Shown here one piece after another: positions 6,623 to 8,054 of a DNA stretch of 8,054 nt. The number at the start of each line of letters is the position of its first letter. Positions within the stretch are counted from its first letter, which is position 1. The position numbers and the translations under genes are program-made. Below the pieces are notes generated by a model, which saw only the letters and a program-made list of their open reading frames with translations, did not search any database and was not told the DNA's origin. Where the stretch lies: assembly GCA_003233075.1 (NCBI GenBank), contig QIKQ01000086.1, positions 1 through 8,054 on the forward strand. Reading direction: 5' to 3'. The DNA comes from Gammaproteobacteria bacterium. Its GTDB lineage: Bacteria; Pseudomonadota; Gammaproteobacteria; SZUA-21.

Positions 6623-8054
6623 ATGCATATTGGTTTAATAATAAAAATAGTTGGCTTGTTCTTAGTTCTCTTTAGCATTGTAATGTTGGCGCCTGCGATC
6701 GTTGCTTTAATTTATGATGATATCGGACTTAATGCCTTTGTGCTTTCATTTGTTTGGACAATTAGCGTGGGTCTGATCTTGTTCGGCTTGTTTCGCAAAC
6801 AGCAGGTAATTTTGCGTACGCGTGATGGATTTTTAATTGTTGTTTTGTTTTGGACGGTATTAGGATTATTTGGTTCGATACCATTCATGTTATCTCCCGA
6901 TCCAAATATTTCATTCACCGACGCTGTTTTTGAGTCAGTTTCAGGTTTAACAACCACTGGCGCTACCGTATTAACTGGCCTTGATCATCTGCCACATTCA
7001 ATTCTATTTTATCGGCAATTGCTGCAGTGGTTAGGAGGCATGGGAATTATCGTTTTAGCCGTGGCAGTCCTACCCATGTTAGGAATAGGCGGAATGCAGC
7101 TGTATCGAGCAGAAACTCCCGGCCCGATTAAGGATTCTAAGTTAACACCTAGAATTGCCGAAACAGCGAAAGCATTGTGGTATATATATTTAGGCTTAAC
7201 TATTGCGTGCGCGCTCTCCTATAAATTTGCTGGTATGGATTGGTTTGATGCCATTAGTCATAGTTTTTCAACTATTGCGATCGGTGGTTTTTCAACGCAT
7301 GACAAAAGCATTGGTTTTTTTGATAGTACCTTAATTGAGCTTGTTGCTGCCGCTTTTATGTTACTTGCAGGGATTAACTTTGCATTACATTTTTTCGCAT
7401 GGCGAGACCGAAGTCCTCGCGCGTACTTTTTAGATACAGAAGTTAAATATTATATTACGATACTTCTTTTAGCTGCAACGGTGACAGTTGCTTATCTGTA
7501 TTTTTCTGGCCATTTCGTAAAATTTGAAGATGCTCTTAGCTTTGGAATATTTCAAACAATCTCGATAGGTACTACGACGGGATTTACCACACAAGTTACG
7601 ACAGAATCTACCACTGTGGGCTATTCAGAATGGCCAAGCTTCTTGATTGTCTTATTGCTTTTTGTTAGTTTTATCGGCGGATGCGCAAGTTCGACTGCTG
7701 GCGGCATGAAAGTGATTCGTTTCGTCATATTATTAAAGCAGGGATTAAGAGAAATTAAACGCTTGATTCATCCCAGCGCGGAAATTCCAATTAAAGTGGG
7801 TGGCAAAGCCATGCCTTCGCGAGTACTAGAAGCTGTTTGGGGTTTTTTCGCAGCCTATGTCGCTTGTTTTAGTATTATATTATTATTGTTAATGTTAACA
7901 GGCATGGATCAAACTACGGCTTTTTCAGCAGTTGCCGCTTGTATGAACAACTTAGGTCCGGGCATGGGCAAGGTCGCCGAGAACTACAAAGATATTAATG
8001 ATTTGGCAAAATGGATCTTAAGTTTTGCTATGTTACTAGGGCGGCTTGAAGTCT
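6623..8054 (+). CDS. trkH: Trk potassium uptake protein TrkH, cut by the window edge
   Basis: Inner-membrane K+-translocating subunit that works with TrkA. The frame is open from the ATG at 6623 to the window end, 477 codons with no stop. The last residues read LGRLEV, which in E. coli TrkH (483 residues) lies close to the C-terminus, so probably only a few to about 20 residues are missing. The four pore-loop filter segments are all present: SGLTTTGAT (107-115), IGGFSTHD (about 220-227), GTTTGFTT (316-323) and NNLGPG (442-447). The glycine-rich loop CASSTAGGMK before the fourth repeat is also typical. The protein is strongly hydrophobic throughout. The start is supported by its position 11 bp after the trkA stop and by the N-terminal MHIGLIIKIVGL, which resembles other TrkH proteins. 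No Shine-Dalgarno is obvious, so translational coupling to trkA is likely. The truncation comes from the window, not from a mutation. Confidence 0.96.
   Translation, partial: MHIGLIIKIVGLFLVLFSIVMLAPAIVALIYDDIGLNAFVLSFVWTISVGLILFGLFRKQQVILRTRDGFLIVVLFWTVLGLFGSIPFMLSPDPNISFTDAVFESVSGLTTTGATVLTGLDHLPHSILFYRQLLQWLGGMGIIVLAVAVLPMLGIGGMQLYRAETPGPIKDSKLTPRIAETAKALWYIYLGLTIACALSYKFAGMDWFDAISHSFSTIAIGGFSTHDKSIGFFDSTLIELVAAAFMLLAGINFALHFFAWRDRSPRAYFLDTEVKYYITILLLAATVTVAYLYFSGHFVKFEDALSFGIFQTISIGTTTGFTTQVTTESTTVGYSEWPSFLIVLLLFVSFIGGCASSTAGGMKVIRFVILLKQGLREIKRLIHPSAEIPIKVGGKAMPSRVLEAVWGFFAAYVACFSIILLLLMLTGMDQTTAFSAVAACMNNLGPGMGKVAENYKDINDLAKWILSFAMLLGRLEV

Noticed and set aside
6712..6957. Antisense frame inside trkH
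   Set aside because: The + strand here encodes clear TrkH membrane and pore sequence. The antisense frame is a shadow.

Overview
The window looks like an AT-rich chromosomal segment of a gammaproteobacterium. It carries, all on the + strand, a DUF4390 protein, an NtrY-type sensor histidine kinase, an NtrX-type response regulator, and the Trk potassium-uptake genes trkA and trkH. This gene order (DUF4390-ntrY-ntrX-trkA-trkH, usually preceded by fmt and rsmB) is familiar from many gammaproteobacteria. I cannot name the genus.

Layout. Positions 1-370 hold no convincing gene. They carry a cluster of four related intergenic repeat copies: an inverted pair at about 23-136 and two tandem copies at 267-370. 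Positions 371-767 are non-coding as far as I can see and probably hold the operon promoter. DUF4390 (768-1436) overlaps the start of ntrY (1376-3712), and ntrX (3721-5088) follows after 8 bp. A 149-bp gap with a possible weak promoter precedes trkA (5238-6611). trkH starts 11 bp later, at 6623, and runs off the right edge probably only a few residues short of its natural end.

How the genes work together. NtrY is a four-TM membrane kinase with an extracytoplasmic segment and HAMP, PAS, HisKA and HATPase domains. It should phosphorylate the Asp54 receiver site of NtrX. TrkH is the K+ translocating subunit, and TrkA is its cytoplasmic nucleotide-binding gating subunit. DUF4390 is a predicted exported protein of unknown function that travels with ntrYX.

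The most notable detail is that this NtrX keeps its receiver domain, Walker motifs and C-terminal HTH but lacks the sigma-54-contacting GAFTGA loop, and has His at one of the two conserved arginine-finger positions. It is therefore unlikely to be a classical sigma-54 activator. I found no CRISPR, transposase, tRNA or rRNA, and no evidence for a wholly new system. The region is mostly ordinary core genome with an unusual repeat-rich upstream end.
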